A stretch of 64,000 bases of DNA from Bradyrhizobium sp. BTAi1. GTDB lineage: Bacteria; Pseudomonadota; Alphaproteobacteria; Rhizobiales; Xanthobacteraceae. The stretch covers positions 6,529,501 to 6,593,500 of the forward strand of contig NC_009485.1 of assembly GCF_000015165.1 (NCBI RefSeq), in the 5' to 3' direction. The notes below the pieces were generated by a model. The model searched no databases. It was not told the DNA's origin and saw nothing but the letters and a program-made list of their open reading frames with translations. Position 1 is the first letter of the stretch, and each line of letters opens with the position of its first letter. Of the stretch, positions 55,578-64,000 are shown piece after piece. The position numbers were made by a program, and so were the translations under genes.

Positions 55578-57343
55578 GTGGGCGTCAATTCGGACCGCGG
55601 CTATCCGAGCATGGCACCAGTTTCCGACTGTGGGCGCCCGCGGCCAGGCGCGTCGATCTGGTGCTCGATGATGGCAGGCGCGAGATGCAACGCCGTGACG
55701 GCGGCTGGTACGCGCTTGACGCTCCGGGCATTGGGGCCGGCACCCGCTACAAGTTCCGCATCGACGACGAGCTCGACGTGCCCGATCCCGGTTCGGATTT
55801 TCAGCCCGAGGACGTCTCGGGTCCGAGCGAGGTGATCGACCACTGCGCCTACGTCTGGCGCGCCAAGGACTGGCGCGGCCGGCCGTGGCAGGATGCGGTG
55901 TTCCTCGAAAGCCACGTCGGCACCTTTACCGAAGAGGGCACCTATCGCGCGATGATCGACAAGCTCGATCATCTCGTCGAGACCGGCATCACCGCGCTGG
56001 AACTGATGCCGCTCGCGGACTTCGCCGGGCGCCGCAACTGGGGCTATGACGGTGTTCTGCTCTACGCGCCGGACAGCGTCTATGGCCGCCCCGACGATCT
56101 GCGCGCGCTGATCGACGAGGCGCATCTGCGCGGGCTGATGGTGTTCCTCGACGTCGTCTACAATCACTTCGGACCGGAAGGAAACTATATCGCCCGCTAC
56201 GCGCCGACCTTCTTCACCGATACGCATACGCCGTGGGGGAGCGCCATCGACTATCGGCGGCCCGAAGTGCGCGCCTTCGCGATCGAGAATGCGCTGCATT
56301 GGCTGACCGATTATCGCTTCGACGGGCTGCGCTTCGACGCCGTCAACCATATCCTCTCCAACGAGGGTGAGATCCCGATGCTGCACGAGCTGAGCGCCGC
56401 GGTCGGCAGGCTCGTCGCGCAGACCGGGCGGCACATCCATCTCGTGCTGGAAAATGGCGACAACCGCGCCAGCATGCTCGACGCGGCGGAAGAGCCGCCG
56501 CGTGGTAAATTCCGCGCGCAGTGGAACGACGACTATCATCACGTCTGGCACGTCATGCTGACGGGCGAGACCACAGGCTATTACGGCGACTACCAGGACA
56601 ACCCGCGTGGCGGCCTCGCACGCGCACTCGCCTCCGGCTTTGTCTATCAGGGCGAGCAGGCGGCGTTCTGGGGCGGCATCCGGCGGGGTGAGCCGAGCGG
56701 TCATCTCGCCCCCGGCGCCTTCGTGAACTTCCTGCAGAACCATGACCAGATTGGCAACCGCGTGTTCGGCGACCGGCTCGAAGCGCTGGCGCCGCCGGAA
56801 GGTATTGCCGCGGCCCTTGCCGTCACGCTGCTCGCGCCGACCGTGCCGATGCTGTACATGGGCGAGGAGTGGGGCTCGAAGCAGCCGTTCCCGTTCTTCT
56901 GCGATTTCCAGGGCGATCTCGCCCACGCCGTCCGCAAGGGACGCCGCAAGGAATATGAATGGGCGTACGCCAAATATGGCGACGAGGTTCCCGACCCGCT
57001 CGACGTTGAGACGTTCAGATCTGCGATCATCGACTGGGATGCGCGCAACGAACCGCCCGGTCGCGAGCGGCTGGCGCTGGTGCGCGATCTCCTCGCCGTG
57101 CGGCACAGCAAGGTGGCACCGCTTCTGCCTGGAGCGACCTTCGGCGCAGCCGATGTGACCGATGAGGGCCGCCTGACCGCACATTGGACGATGGGTGATG
57201 GCAGCCAGCTGCGGCTTCTCGCCAACGTCTCGGACAAGGAGATCGCCGGACCATCCAACGACGTCAACGGCACGCCGATCTGGGGCGGCACGCCGGGTGA
57301 TCGCCTGCCGCCCTGGTCCGTGTACTGGAGCATCGGAGGATAA
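55574..57343 (+). CDS. treZ: Malto-oligosyltrehalose trehalohydrolase
   Basis: 589 residues. Start FGPRLSEHGTSFRLWAPAARRVDLVL is the CBM48-like domain, then the GH13 barrel: nucleophile Asp255 in FDGLRFDAVNHIL, acid/base Glu293 in HLVLENGDN, and FLQNHDQIGNRVFGDR. It releases trehalose from the maltooligosyltrehalose made by TreY. Starts in the glgX stop (ATGA); 2 bases before treY. Confidence 0.95.
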   Translation: MSGRQFGPRLSEHGTSFRLWAPAARRVDLVLDDGRREMQRRDGGWYALDAPGIGAGTRYKFRIDDELDVPDPGSDFQPEDVSGPSEVIDHCAYVWRAKDWRGRPWQDAVFLESHVGTFTEEGTYRAMIDKLDHLVETGITALELMPLADFAGRRNWGYDGVLLYAPDSVYGRPDDLRALIDEAHLRGLMVFLDVVYNHFGPEGNYIARYAPTFFTDTHTPWGSAIDYRRPEVRAFAIENALHWLTDYRFDGLRFDAVNHILSNEGEIPMLHELSAAVGRLVAQTGRHIHLVLENGDNRASMLDAAEEPPRGKFRAQWNDDYHHVWHVMLTGETTGYYGDYQDNPRGGLARALASGFVYQGEQAAFWGGIRRGEPSGHLAPGAFVNFLQNHDQIGNRVFGDRLEALAPPEGIAAALAVTLLAPTVPMLYMGEEWGSKQPFPFFCDFQGDLAHAVRKGRRKEYEWAYAKYGDEVPDPLDVETFRSAIIDWDARNEPPGRERLALVRDLLAVRHSKVAPLLPGATFGAADVTDEGRLTAHWTMGDGSQLRLLANVSDKEIAGPSNDVNGTPIWGGTPGDRLPPWSVYWSIGG

Positions 57344-57345
57344 TC

Positions 57346-60150
57346 ATGCCTCCGTCGATTCCGCTCGCAACCTACCGCCTGCAGCTCACCGCCGATTTCA
57401 ATTTCGAGGCGGCGGCCCGCGTGGTGCCCTATCTCAAGGCGCTCGGCATCAGCCATGTCTACGCCTCGCCCTTCATGAAGGCACGCAAGGGCTCGACGCA
57501 CGGCTATGACATCACCGATCATGCCAAGCTCAATCCCGAGCTCGGCGGCGAGGGAGGCTTTGCGAGACTGAGCGCGGCCCTGAAGGCGAACGATCTCGGG
57601 CTGATCCTCGATTTCGTGCCGAACCATGTCGGGGTACATTTCGACGACAATCCGTGGTGGCTCGACGTGCTTGAATGGGGCCAAGCGTCGCCGCATGCCG
57701 CCTCCTTCGACATCGACTGGGACCAGCTGCCCTATCGCGCACGCGGCGGCGTGCTGCTGCCGATCATCGGCACCTCCTATGGCCACGCGCTTGAGCACGG
57801 CGACATCGCGCTGCGCTACGATCCCGGCGAAGGCTCGTTCTCCTGCTGGTATTTCGAGCATCGGCTGCCAATCGCACCCGAACGCTATGGCGAGATGCTG
57901 CGCATCATCATCAAGGAGGCCGGCGAGGAGAGCAGCGACGCCGGCAAGGCGATCCTGGAGCTGGTCTCGCGCTATCCGGGCCTGCGTCATCCCAATCGCA
58001 AGGAAGCGCCAGGCTTCAAGGCGGCGCTCAAGGCCATTCCGGGCGCGGCCGAGATCATCGCCCGCGGGCTGTCCGCCTACAAGGCCGGCGAGGGCCGGCC
58101 GGCCCAGACGCAGGCCTTGCACCATCTGCTCGAGCGGCAGCATTACAAGCTCGGCCACTGGCGGCTGGCGTCGAGCGACATCAACTATCGCCGCTTCTTC
58201 GACGTCAACACGCTGGCAGGCCTGCGCGTCGAGGATGCAGCAACGTTCGAAGCCATTCATCGGCTGGTCAAGAGATTGATCGCCGACGGCCAGTTGCAGG
58301 GGCTGCGGCTCGACCACATCGACGGCCTGCGCGATCCCGCGCAATATTTCCAACGCCTGCGCCGTCTCATTCGTGATGCCCGCGGACCCGCGGCAGGACC
58401 GTTCTACGTCGTGATCGAGAAGATCCTCTGCGAACATGAGAAGCTGCCCAGCTTCGCCGGCGTGCATGGCACCACCGGCTATGAGTGGATGAATGTCATC
58501 ACCCAGCTCTTGATCGATCAGAACGGGCTGGAGCCGCTGGACGAGATCTGGCGCCAGATCAGCAACAAGCCGCCAAAGCTCGCGCCTGTGATCAAGGAAG
58601 CCAAGCGACGCGTCCTCGAGACCCTGCTGACCAGCGAGTTCATCGTGTTGACACGGCTGCTCGCGCGCATCGCCAATGGCCATTACGCCACGCGTGACTA
58701 TTCGGAAGACAGCCTGCGCCAGGCGCTCGAGCTCTACGTGCTGCACTTCCCGGTCTACCGCACCTACCTCACCGGCGCTGGACCGACGGAGGCCGACCGC
58801 AAGCTGATCAATCACGCCATTGCCGGCGCCCGCGCCGAATGGTTCGCGTCCGACGGCTCGATTTTCGACTTCCTGCGCGATGCGCTGACGATGGATCTCA
58901 TCAAGCGCGACCGTACCACCACCCACAGCGTTCCCCGCGTCCGCCGCTTCGCCCTGAAGGTTCAGCAATTCACCGGGCCGATGATGGCCAAGTCGCTGGA
59001 GGACACCGGCTTCTATCGGTTCCACCGGCTGCTCGCGCTCAACGAGGTCGGCGGCGATCCGGCGGCTCATGCGTTGTCGATCGGGGATTTCCATGCGCTC
59101 ATGCGGCAGCGCGCCAAGCATTGGCCGCACGGCATGACCGCCACCGCCACCCACGACACCAAGCGCGGCGAGGATGCCCGCACGCGCCTTGCAGCGCTCA
59201 CAGAGCTGCCCAACGACTGGACCTCCGCGGTGGCGCGCTGGAAGACGATGAACGCGCCGAACGTGGTGACAGACGGCCATATGCGCGCACCGTCGGCGGC
59301 GTTCGAATATATGCTCTATCAGACCCTCGTCGGCATCTGGCCGGCGACAGGTTCCGATGACAGCCTGCCCGAACGTCTCCAGGCCTACGCGCTCAAAGCG
59401 GCGCGGGAGGGCAAGGAGGAAACCAGCTGGCTCAATCCGAACGAGGCCTATGAGAACGGCCTGCGCAGCTTCATCGCACGCATGCTCGATCGCGAGCGTT
59501 CGGCCGAGTTCCTGCAGGCCATGGAGACCCTGGCCAAGCGGGTCGCGCTGCTGGGCGCGCTGAACTCGCTGACGCAACTCACGCTCAAGGCCACTTTGCC
59601 CGGCGTGCCCGATTTCTACCAGGGCACCGAGTTCTGGGACCTCTCGATGGTCGATCCGGACAACCGCCGCCCGGTCGATTTCGCCGCGCGCGAGCGGGCG
59701 CTGCGCGACAGCGAGACGCCCGACTGGACCGATCTCATCGCGCACTGGCCGGACGGTCGCATCAAGCTGGCCTGGACGCGGCAGCTTCTCAAGCTCCGCA
59801 ATCAGCTGCCCGGAGTCTTCACCGACGGTTCCTACGAACCGCTCGATGTGTCGGGCCGTGACGCCGATCACATCATCGCCTTTGCGCGCCGTCGTGGCCG
59901 CGAGGCGGTCATTGTCGTGGTCGCGCGTGCCTTGGCGCCGTTCACGGACAGCGGCCGGTTCTGGCCGCACGCCGACGCGTTCGACGCCATTGTGCATAGT
60001 CCAGGCTACACTGCCCCTCAAATGCAGGACGGCGCGCTCTCCGTCTCATCGCTGTTCACTCACCTCCCGGCAGCCCTGCTGGCAGCCCGCGTGGAGAACT
60101 CCGCCGATCACGGCGCCAGGCAAGCCCCTGTGCTGGCGCCCCCCACCTGA
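57346..60150 (+). CDS. treY: Malto-oligosyltrehalose synthase
   Basis: 934 residues. TreY landmarks: TYRLQLTADFNFEAAARVVPYL, a Gly-Ser-Thr-rich KARKGSTHGYDITDH, ILDFVPNHVG, the nucleophile-bearing RLDHIDGLRDPAQYF, VIEKIL, and THDTKRGEDARTRL near 605. It turns the reducing end of glucan chains into an alpha,alpha-1,1 linkage. With TreZ and GlgX this is a full glycogen-to-trehalose route. It abuts the convergent PHA-system gene with no base between the stop codons. Confidence 0.95.
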   Translation: MPPSIPLATYRLQLTADFNFEAAARVVPYLKALGISHVYASPFMKARKGSTHGYDITDHAKLNPELGGEGGFARLSAALKANDLGLILDFVPNHVGVHFDDNPWWLDVLEWGQASPHAASFDIDWDQLPYRARGGVLLPIIGTSYGHALEHGDIALRYDPGEGSFSCWYFEHRLPIAPERYGEMLRIIIKEAGEESSDAGKAILELVSRYPGLRHPNRKEAPGFKAALKAIPGAAEIIARGLSAYKAGEGRPAQTQALHHLLERQHYKLGHWRLASSDINYRRFFDVNTLAGLRVEDAATFEAIHRLVKRLIADGQLQGLRLDHIDGLRDPAQYFQRLRRLIRDARGPAAGPFYVVIEKILCEHEKLPSFAGVHGTTGYEWMNVITQLLIDQNGLEPLDEIWRQISNKPPKLAPVIKEAKRRVLETLLTSEFIVLTRLLARIANGHYATRDYSEDSLRQALELYVLHFPVYRTYLTGAGPTEADRKLINHAIAGARAEWFASDGSIFDFLRDALTMDLIKRDRTTTHSVPRVRRFALKVQQFTGPMMAKSLEDTGFYRFHRLLALNEVGGDPAAHALSIGDFHALMRQRAKHWPHGMTATATHDTKRGEDARTRLAALTELPNDWTSAVARWKTMNAPNVVTDGHMRAPSAAFEYMLYQTLVGIWPATGSDDSLPERLQAYALKAAREGKEETSWLNPNEAYENGLRSFIARMLDRERSAEFLQAMETLAKRVALLGALNSLTQLTLKATLPGVPDFYQGTEFWDLSMVDPDNRRPVDFAARERALRDSETPDWTDLIAHWPDGRIKLAWTRQLLKLRNQLPGVFTDGSYEPLDVSGRDADHIIAFARRRGREAVIVVVARALAPFTDSGRFWPHADAFDAIVHSPGYTAPQMQDGALSVSSLFTHLPAALLAARVENSADHGARQAPVLAPPT

Positions 60151-60462
60151 TCAGCTCTTCTTGGTCAGCAGCAGCTGGCCGCGGCTGCGGATCGCGGCCT
60201 GCGCCGCCTCGGCAAAGCGCTGCAGCAGCCAGGGCAATGTGACTTCGACGCGGACGTGATCCTCGGCAACATCGACATGGCCCGACGCTGCCTGCCCGAG
60301 CGCACGGACGCGGAACAGCATCTTGTCGCCGTCCCAGCGTTCCTCATCTACGCTGAGCACGGGAATGCTGCTCGCCGCCCGGCGGAGTCCAGACTGCAGC
60401 CGGCGCACGGCCTCGTCCTTTCCGAGGCGGTGCGGAATGGAAACGACAAGCGGTCTTGACAT
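60151..60462 (-). CDS. Polyhydroxyalkanoic acid system family protein
   Basis: 103 residues from the ATG at 60462, with AGGAG six bases upstream; the frame extends to 60492 without support. SRPLVVSIPHRLGKDEAVRRLQSGL and LGQAASGHVDVAEDHVRVEVTLPWLL match the PHA_gran_rgn family, small soluble proteins first noted near polyhydroxyalkanoate genes. Role unclear. Convergent and abutting treY; divergent from the DUF3309 gene. Confidence 0.8.
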   Translation of the reverse strand: MSRPLVVSIPHRLGKDEAVRRLQSGLRRAASSIPVLSVDEERWDGDKMLFRVRALGQAASGHVDVAEDHVRVEVTLPWLLQRFAEAAQAAIRSRGQLLLTKKS

Positions 60463-60551
60463 CGCGATCTCCTGACTAACAGCCCTCAGCATGTAGTCAT
60501 CGGCCGAGACGACCGCAAAGCCACACTTCCGATTTTACCTGATCCAAGTCG

Positions 60552-60576
60552 GGAACTTTCGAAGTTCCGACCAGTT
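60552..60576 (+). promoter_or_regulatory. EcfG-like promoter for the DUF3309 gene
   Basis: GGAAC (60552-60556), 16 bases, AGTT (60573-60576): one base from the consensus CGTT. It starts 82 bases before the gene, a suitable distance for the predicted start near 60585. Confidence 0.55.
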
Positions 60577-60633
60577 TGCTCGGCGAAGGCAGAGTGACGC
60601 ACCGCCCCGCTGCCGGGCTCTGGAGGGAAGTAC

Positions 60634-60798
60634 ATGTCCATCGGAACGATCATCCTCATCATTCTCATCATCGCGCTGCTCGGCGGCTTTTCCGGCATCG
60701 GCGGCGGACCGTTCTACGGCACCGGCTATTATGGCGGCGGCGGTCTCGGCCTGATCATCGTCATCGTGCTGATCCTCGTCCTGCTCGGACGGATCTGA
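60634..60798 (+). CDS. DUF3309 small membrane protein
   Basis: 54 residues, too short for many gene callers. Two hydrophobic segments (GTIILIILIIALLGG and GLGLIIVIVLILVLLG) flank a Gly/Tyr-rich loop and it ends GRI, the exact DUF3309 layout. GGAGGGAAGTAC precedes the ATG. Function unknown; such small membrane proteins are often part of the general stress response in alphaproteobacteria, in keeping with the EcfG-like promoter. Confidence 0.85.
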   Translation: MSIGTIILIILIIALLGGFSGIGGGPFYGTGYYGGGGLGLIIVIVLILVLLGRI

Positions 60799-60820
60799 TT
60801 CACCTATGATAATTCTTCGG

Positions 60821-60852
60821 CGGGCAGACGCGGCGCATACCCTGTCTGCCCG
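60821..60852. terminator. Hairpin between DUF3309 and ligD (convergent)
   Basis: Perfect 9-bp stem CGGGCAGAC / GTCTGCCCG with a 14-base loop, 22 bases after the DUF3309 stop and 18 bases after the ligD stop on the other strand. Likely bidirectional terminator. Confidence 0.5.
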
Positions 60853-60869
60853 AACGAGCTAACAACCTT

Positions 60870-63557
60870 CTACAATTTGTCCGTCAGCTTCTTGATCGCC
60901 GGCTTGATCGATCGGGCCGCGTCGTCATACCCCTCCCATGCCTTGGTCTTGGCCAGCAGCGCCGGGACCGTGCGAACGGTGTAGCGCTTCGGATCGAGCC
61001 CGTTCTTCACCTGCGCCCAGGTCACCGGCATCGACACCGTCGCGCCTTCCCGCGCCCGGGGTGACAACACCGCCACAGCCGTCGACATCCGGTCGTTGCG
61101 CAGATAGTCGAGGAAGATCTTTCCCTTGCGCAGCTTCTTCGACATGTTCAGCAGATAGTCATCTGGACTGTCATTGGCCATCCACTGGCACACGCCCTGC
61201 GCAAAGGCCTTCGCCTCCGGCCACGTCACCCTGTCGCGCGCGCCATGGCGCAGCGGCACCACGACGTGCAGGCCCTTGCCGCCGGTGGTCTTGCAGAAGC
61301 TTTCCAGGCCGAGGCTCTCCAGTCGCTGCCGCATCTCCTTGGCGGCTGCCATCACCGCCTCAAATGCCACATTCGGCGCCGGATCGAGATCGAACACCAG
61401 CCGGCCCGGCACGTCATAGGCGTCAGGCGCGCAGTTCCATGGATGCAGCTCGACCGCTGCGACCTGAGCCACGGCAATCAGTCCCTCGACGCGATCGATC
61501 TGCAGATAGGGCTTGCGATCGCCGGAGACTTTGACGAGTTCGAGCAGGTCGGACATGCCCTGCATGCCGTGCCGCTGGAAGAAGGTCTCGCCAGCGATGC
61601 CATCGGGCGCGCGGACGATCGAGCACGGCCGTCCCTTCAGATGCACGATCATCCAGTCGCCGACCGCGGCGAGATAGTTCGCCAGATCGAGCTTGGTGAC
61701 CAGTTCGCCGTCGCCGGCGTCCGGCCACAGCGCCTTGTCGGGTTTCGAGATCGCAACGCCCATCACCGTGGCTGAGCTCTTCGACCGCGACGGCGTCTTG
61801 TGCACGGTGGCGCCGCCCGTCGCGACCGTCGCCGCAGCACGCGCCACCGGCTTCGTCACTTTCCTGGCGACGACCGGCTGCTCCGCGACGACCTCGCGTG
61901 CCGGCTTGTCCTGACGCAGGCCCTTGAACGAGGCCTGCCGGACATTGCCGTCGCCGGTAAAGCCTGCAAACTCGATCTCGGCGACCAGCTCGGGCTTCAC
62001 CCAATGCACGTCGCGCGCCTTGCGGGGCGCGTTCTTGCCGCCGAACGGGCTCTTGTCAGCCGCAGCCGCCTGCAGCGCCGGCATGATCTCCTTCACCGTG
62101 TCCTGGCCGAAGCCGGTGCCGACGATGCCGACATAAGCGAGATGATCGTCCTGGGTGACGCCGACCATCAGCGAACGGAATTTGCCATTGGTGGTCTTCC
62201 AGCCGCCAATGACGACCTCGTGGCCGGGCCGGGTCTTGGCCTTGGTCCAGCTCTCGGTTCGCCCGGAGTGATAGGCGGAGTCGAGCTTCTTCGAGACGAT
62301 GCCTTCGAGCTTCAGCTTGCGCACGGACTCCAGCACCGCCTCGCCGTCGCTCTCGAAATGCTCGACATAACGAATGCGCGGCGTCTTGCCCTTGATGCTT
62401 GCCTTCAAGAGCTTTGCAAGCCGCGCCTTGCGCTCGCGCAGCGGCTGACGGCGCAGGTCGAACTCGTCGACGAACATCAGGTCGAAGGCAAAGAAGATCA
62501 ACTCATCGGTCTGGCCCGCAGAGATCGCCGCCTGCAGCGCCGAGAAATTCGGATTGCCGTCCTGCTCGAGCGCGACGATCTCGCCATCGATGATCGCGTC
62601 GGGCAGCTTGCCGGCTTCCTCGGCAATGGCGCCGAACTTGGCGGTCCAGTCCAGGCCCTTGCGCGTCTTGAGGGTGGCCCTGCCGTCTTCGACCCTGATC
62701 TGCACGCGGTAGCCGTCGAACTTGATCTCATGCGCCCAGCCCTCGCCGCTCGGCGGCTGCGCCACGGAGGTGCAGAGCTCGGGCGGGACGAAGTCCGGCA
62801 GCGATGCCACGCTCCGCGGCGCGGCCTGTTTCGGCCGACCGGCGACCTTCGCCGGTTTGGATTTCGGCGCCAGCTTCCGCGCGGGCGAGGCCTTGCTGTC
62901 GCTACGGTTGGAGTGCCACACCGCGTCGGCATTCATGCGCTTGGTCTTGCCGAGCATGAAGGGCTTGGGCGCCCTGCCCTTGCCGGCCGCGATCTGCGCC
63001 ATCGTGCGGCCCGACGCGACGGATCTATCGGCCTCCAGAATGTCGTTGGCCGCGCCCTCCCGGGCGAACTCGTCGCGATGCTTGATCAAGAGCCAGTTGG
63101 TACGCTTGCCGCCGGTGCGATCATTGCGCATCCGCACCAGCACCCAGCTGCCATGCAGCTTCTCGCCATCGAGGGTGAATTTCAGATCGCCCTTCTCGAA
63201 GCCGCGCTCGGGATCCTCGCTATCCCAATAGCCGCGATCCCACAGCATGACGGTGCCGCCGCCATATTCGCCTTCCGGAATCGTGCCTTCGAAATCGCCG
63301 TAGTCGAGCGGATGGTCCTCCACCTCGACCGCGAGCCGCTTGTCGTGCGGATCAAGCGATGGCCCCTTGGTCACGGCCCATGACTTGAAAACGCCGCCAA
63401 ATTCCAGCCGTAGGTCGTAATGCAGCCGCGTCGCATCATGCTTCTGGATCACAAAGCGAGGCCGCGGGGCGGGCGCGACCTTGGCGTCGCCGGACGGCTC
63501 TGCCGTTTTCTCGAAATCGCGCTTCTTGCGGTAGGTGGAAAGCTTCTTGAGCGCCAC
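60870..63557 (-). CDS. ligD: ATP-dependent DNA ligase D (nuclease-ligase-polymerase)
   Basis: 895 residues from a GTG at 63557 with GAGGG upstream, giving the usual start ALKKLSTYRKKRDFEKTAEPSG. Order: 3'-phosphoesterase (about 35-190; FVIQKHDATRLHYDLRLE), ATP-dependent ligase (about 250-545; Lys279 in HEIKFDGYR), then polymerase/primase (about 600-890; VFDLDPAP, Asp723 and Asp725). It is the end-joining ligase that works with Ku to process and seal DNA double-strand breaks. The frame is open to 63794 but that part lies in a repeat. No ku gene is in the window. Confidence 0.95.
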   Translation of the reverse strand: MALKKLSTYRKKRDFEKTAEPSGDAKVAPAPRPRFVIQKHDATRLHYDLRLEFGGVFKSWAVTKGPSLDPHDKRLAVEVEDHPLDYGDFEGTIPEGEYGGGTVMLWDRGYWDSEDPERGFEKGDLKFTLDGEKLHGSWVLVRMRNDRTGGKRTNWLLIKHRDEFAREGAANDILEADRSVASGRTMAQIAAGKGRAPKPFMLGKTKRMNADAVWHSNRSDSKASPARKLAPKSKPAKVAGRPKQAAPRSVASLPDFVPPELCTSVAQPPSGEGWAHEIKFDGYRVQIRVEDGRATLKTRKGLDWTAKFGAIAEEAGKLPDAIIDGEIVALEQDGNPNFSALQAAISAGQTDELIFFAFDLMFVDEFDLRRQPLRERKARLAKLLKASIKGKTPRIRYVEHFESDGEAVLESVRKLKLEGIVSKKLDSAYHSGRTESWTKAKTRPGHEVVIGGWKTTNGKFRSLMVGVTQDDHLAYVGIVGTGFGQDTVKEIMPALQAAAADKSPFGGKNAPRKARDVHWVKPELVAEIEFAGFTGDGNVRQASFKGLRQDKPAREVVAEQPVVARKVTKPVARAAATVATGGATVHKTPSRSKSSATVMGVAISKPDKALWPDAGDGELVTKLDLANYLAAVGDWMIVHLKGRPCSIVRAPDGIAGETFFQRHGMQGMSDLLELVKVSGDRKPYLQIDRVEGLIAVAQVAAVELHPWNCAPDAYDVPGRLVFDLDPAPNVAFEAVMAAAKEMRQRLESLGLESFCKTTGGKGLHVVVPLRHGARDRVTWPEAKAFAQGVCQWMANDSPDDYLLNMSKKLRKGKIFLDYLRNDRMSTAVAVLSPRAREGATVSMPVTWAQVKNGLDPKRYTVRTVPALLAKTKAWEGYDDAARSIKPAIKKLTDKL

Positions 63558-63627
63558 GATGATCCCTCGCGTTGAGCGGTAGCGTAGCAAAGCCGGCGGG
63601 GTCGTGGAACCGGCCGATCCGCATGAT

Positions 63628-63652
63628 AACACCGGACAAAGTTCCGCGTTCC
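63628..63652 (-). promoter_or_regulatory. Weak EcfG-like promoter for ligD
   Basis: Minus-strand GGAAC (63652-63648), 16 bases, TGTT (63631-63628): one base from the consensus. About 70 bases upstream of the ligD start. In Sinorhizobium some ku/ligD genes depend on RpoE2, which makes this site plausible. Confidence 0.4.
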
Positions 63653-63674
63653 CAGCGCTCGACGAGCCCAGGTC

Positions 63675-64000
63675 TTGCTGCCGTCCGCCCTCTGTAGAAG
63701 CGAGAGGGTGCAGGGAAGGCCGGGTGCTGACCGCGGCCCATGGCCCGCCTGCAGAAAAAAAGCAGGCGGCAGTCACCACAGGTACGGCCACCAACCGGCC
63801 TTCCCTGCGCGATGGTGTTAACGCTTACTCCGCGATCTCCCCGGTGTCCGGCTTGTTAGCCACCGTCGCCCGCCCGCCTCGTCAGCGGCCCGGACTTGAC
63901 GCCAGCTTCGGGGCGCCAGGACCACGCGACTTCACGTCCGGGAGACAGCGCTCGTCCACGCTGATGCGCACGCTGCCGTCCCGTCCATCGCCTCCCGCAC
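63675..64000. repeat. Long structured repeat, copy 2 (continues past the window)
   Basis: Same orientation as 8505-8860. Stems: 63688-63693/63703-63708 (CCCTCT/AGAGGG); outer stem 63710-63723/63795-63808 (GCAGGGAAGGCCGG/CCGGCCTTCCCTGC, perfect); inner hairpin 63745-63752/63762-63769 (CCGCCTGC/GCAGGCGG, loop agaaaaaaa); and 63897-63903/63912-63918 (TGACGCC/GGCGCCA, one mismatch). It lies upstream of ligD. No coding family is seen in any frame. Confidence 0.7.

Noticed and set aside
56701..60021. A 1106-codon open frame antisense to treY
   Set aside because: Same cause; the sense frame is a full-length treY. Other long antisense frames (19456-20991 over pqqE, 38028-39899 over tal-pgi/gnd, 40025-41935 over zwf) are rejected likewise.
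63558..63794. N-terminal extension of LigD to an ATG at 63794
   Set aside because: The extra 79 residues translate repeat DNA, while the GTG at 63557 has a GAGGG site and gives the normal LigD start.

Overview
The window looks like a chromosomal segment of a Bradyrhizobium-type alphaproteobacterium (order Hyphomicrobiales). The support is uniformly high G+C, gene families typical of that lineage (DUF6894, DUF3309, transaldolase/phosphoglucose isomerase fusion, PQQ operon, prkA-yeaH-spoVR), many short palindromic repeats between genes, and several matches to the alphaproteobacterial EcfG general-stress promoter (GGAAC-N16/17-cGTT). No rRNA, tRNA, CRISPR array, transposase or phage gene was seen.

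Layout. 0-9.4 kb: the tail of a flavin monooxygenase, two periplasmic binding proteins, two small secreted Cys-containing proteins, a divergent MFS exporter/AraC regulator pair, malonyl-CoA decarboxylase, then a 0.9-kb gene-free stretch of repeats and an SRPBCC protein. 9.9-16.8 kb: two membrane proteins, glutathione peroxidase with a coupled DUF3297 gene, an amidase, a secreted lactonase-like beta-propeller, a group III truncated hemoglobin and a DUF6894 protein. 17.1-21.9 kb: complete pqqABCDE plus an overlapping S33 peptidase. 23.2-28.1 kb: a three-gene 2-oxoacid (probably 2-oxoglutarate) oxidoreductase operon with its own flavoprotein/ferredoxin subunit. 28.2-35.2 kb: a TMEM143-like protein, a VOC protein and the prkA-yeaH-spoVR stress operon behind an EcfG promoter. 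36.4-43.9 kb: a tightly overlapped pentose-phosphate operon (tal-pgi fusion, gnd, zwf, pgl-gluconokinase fusion, HAD phosphatase). 43.9-60.15 kb: glycogen/trehalose metabolism, with malQ and a GH15 hydrolase leftward and treS-maltokinase, glgB, glgX, treZ and treY rightward. 60.15-64 kb: a PHA-system protein, a DUF3309 peptide, LigD and a structured repeat.

How it fits together: glucose released from glycogen or trehalose can enter the pentose-phosphate operon, TreS/maltokinase and TreYZ interconvert maltose, glucan and trehalose, and stress-type promoters sit in front of prkA, malQ, the DUF3309 gene and (weakly) ligD. PQQ would serve periplasmic dehydrogenases encoded elsewhere.

The most unusual signal is a repeat of at least 320 bp, present at about 8.5 kb and again at the right edge. 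Its hairpins are kept while their sequence changes on both arms, as expected for a structured RNA and not for a protein gene.
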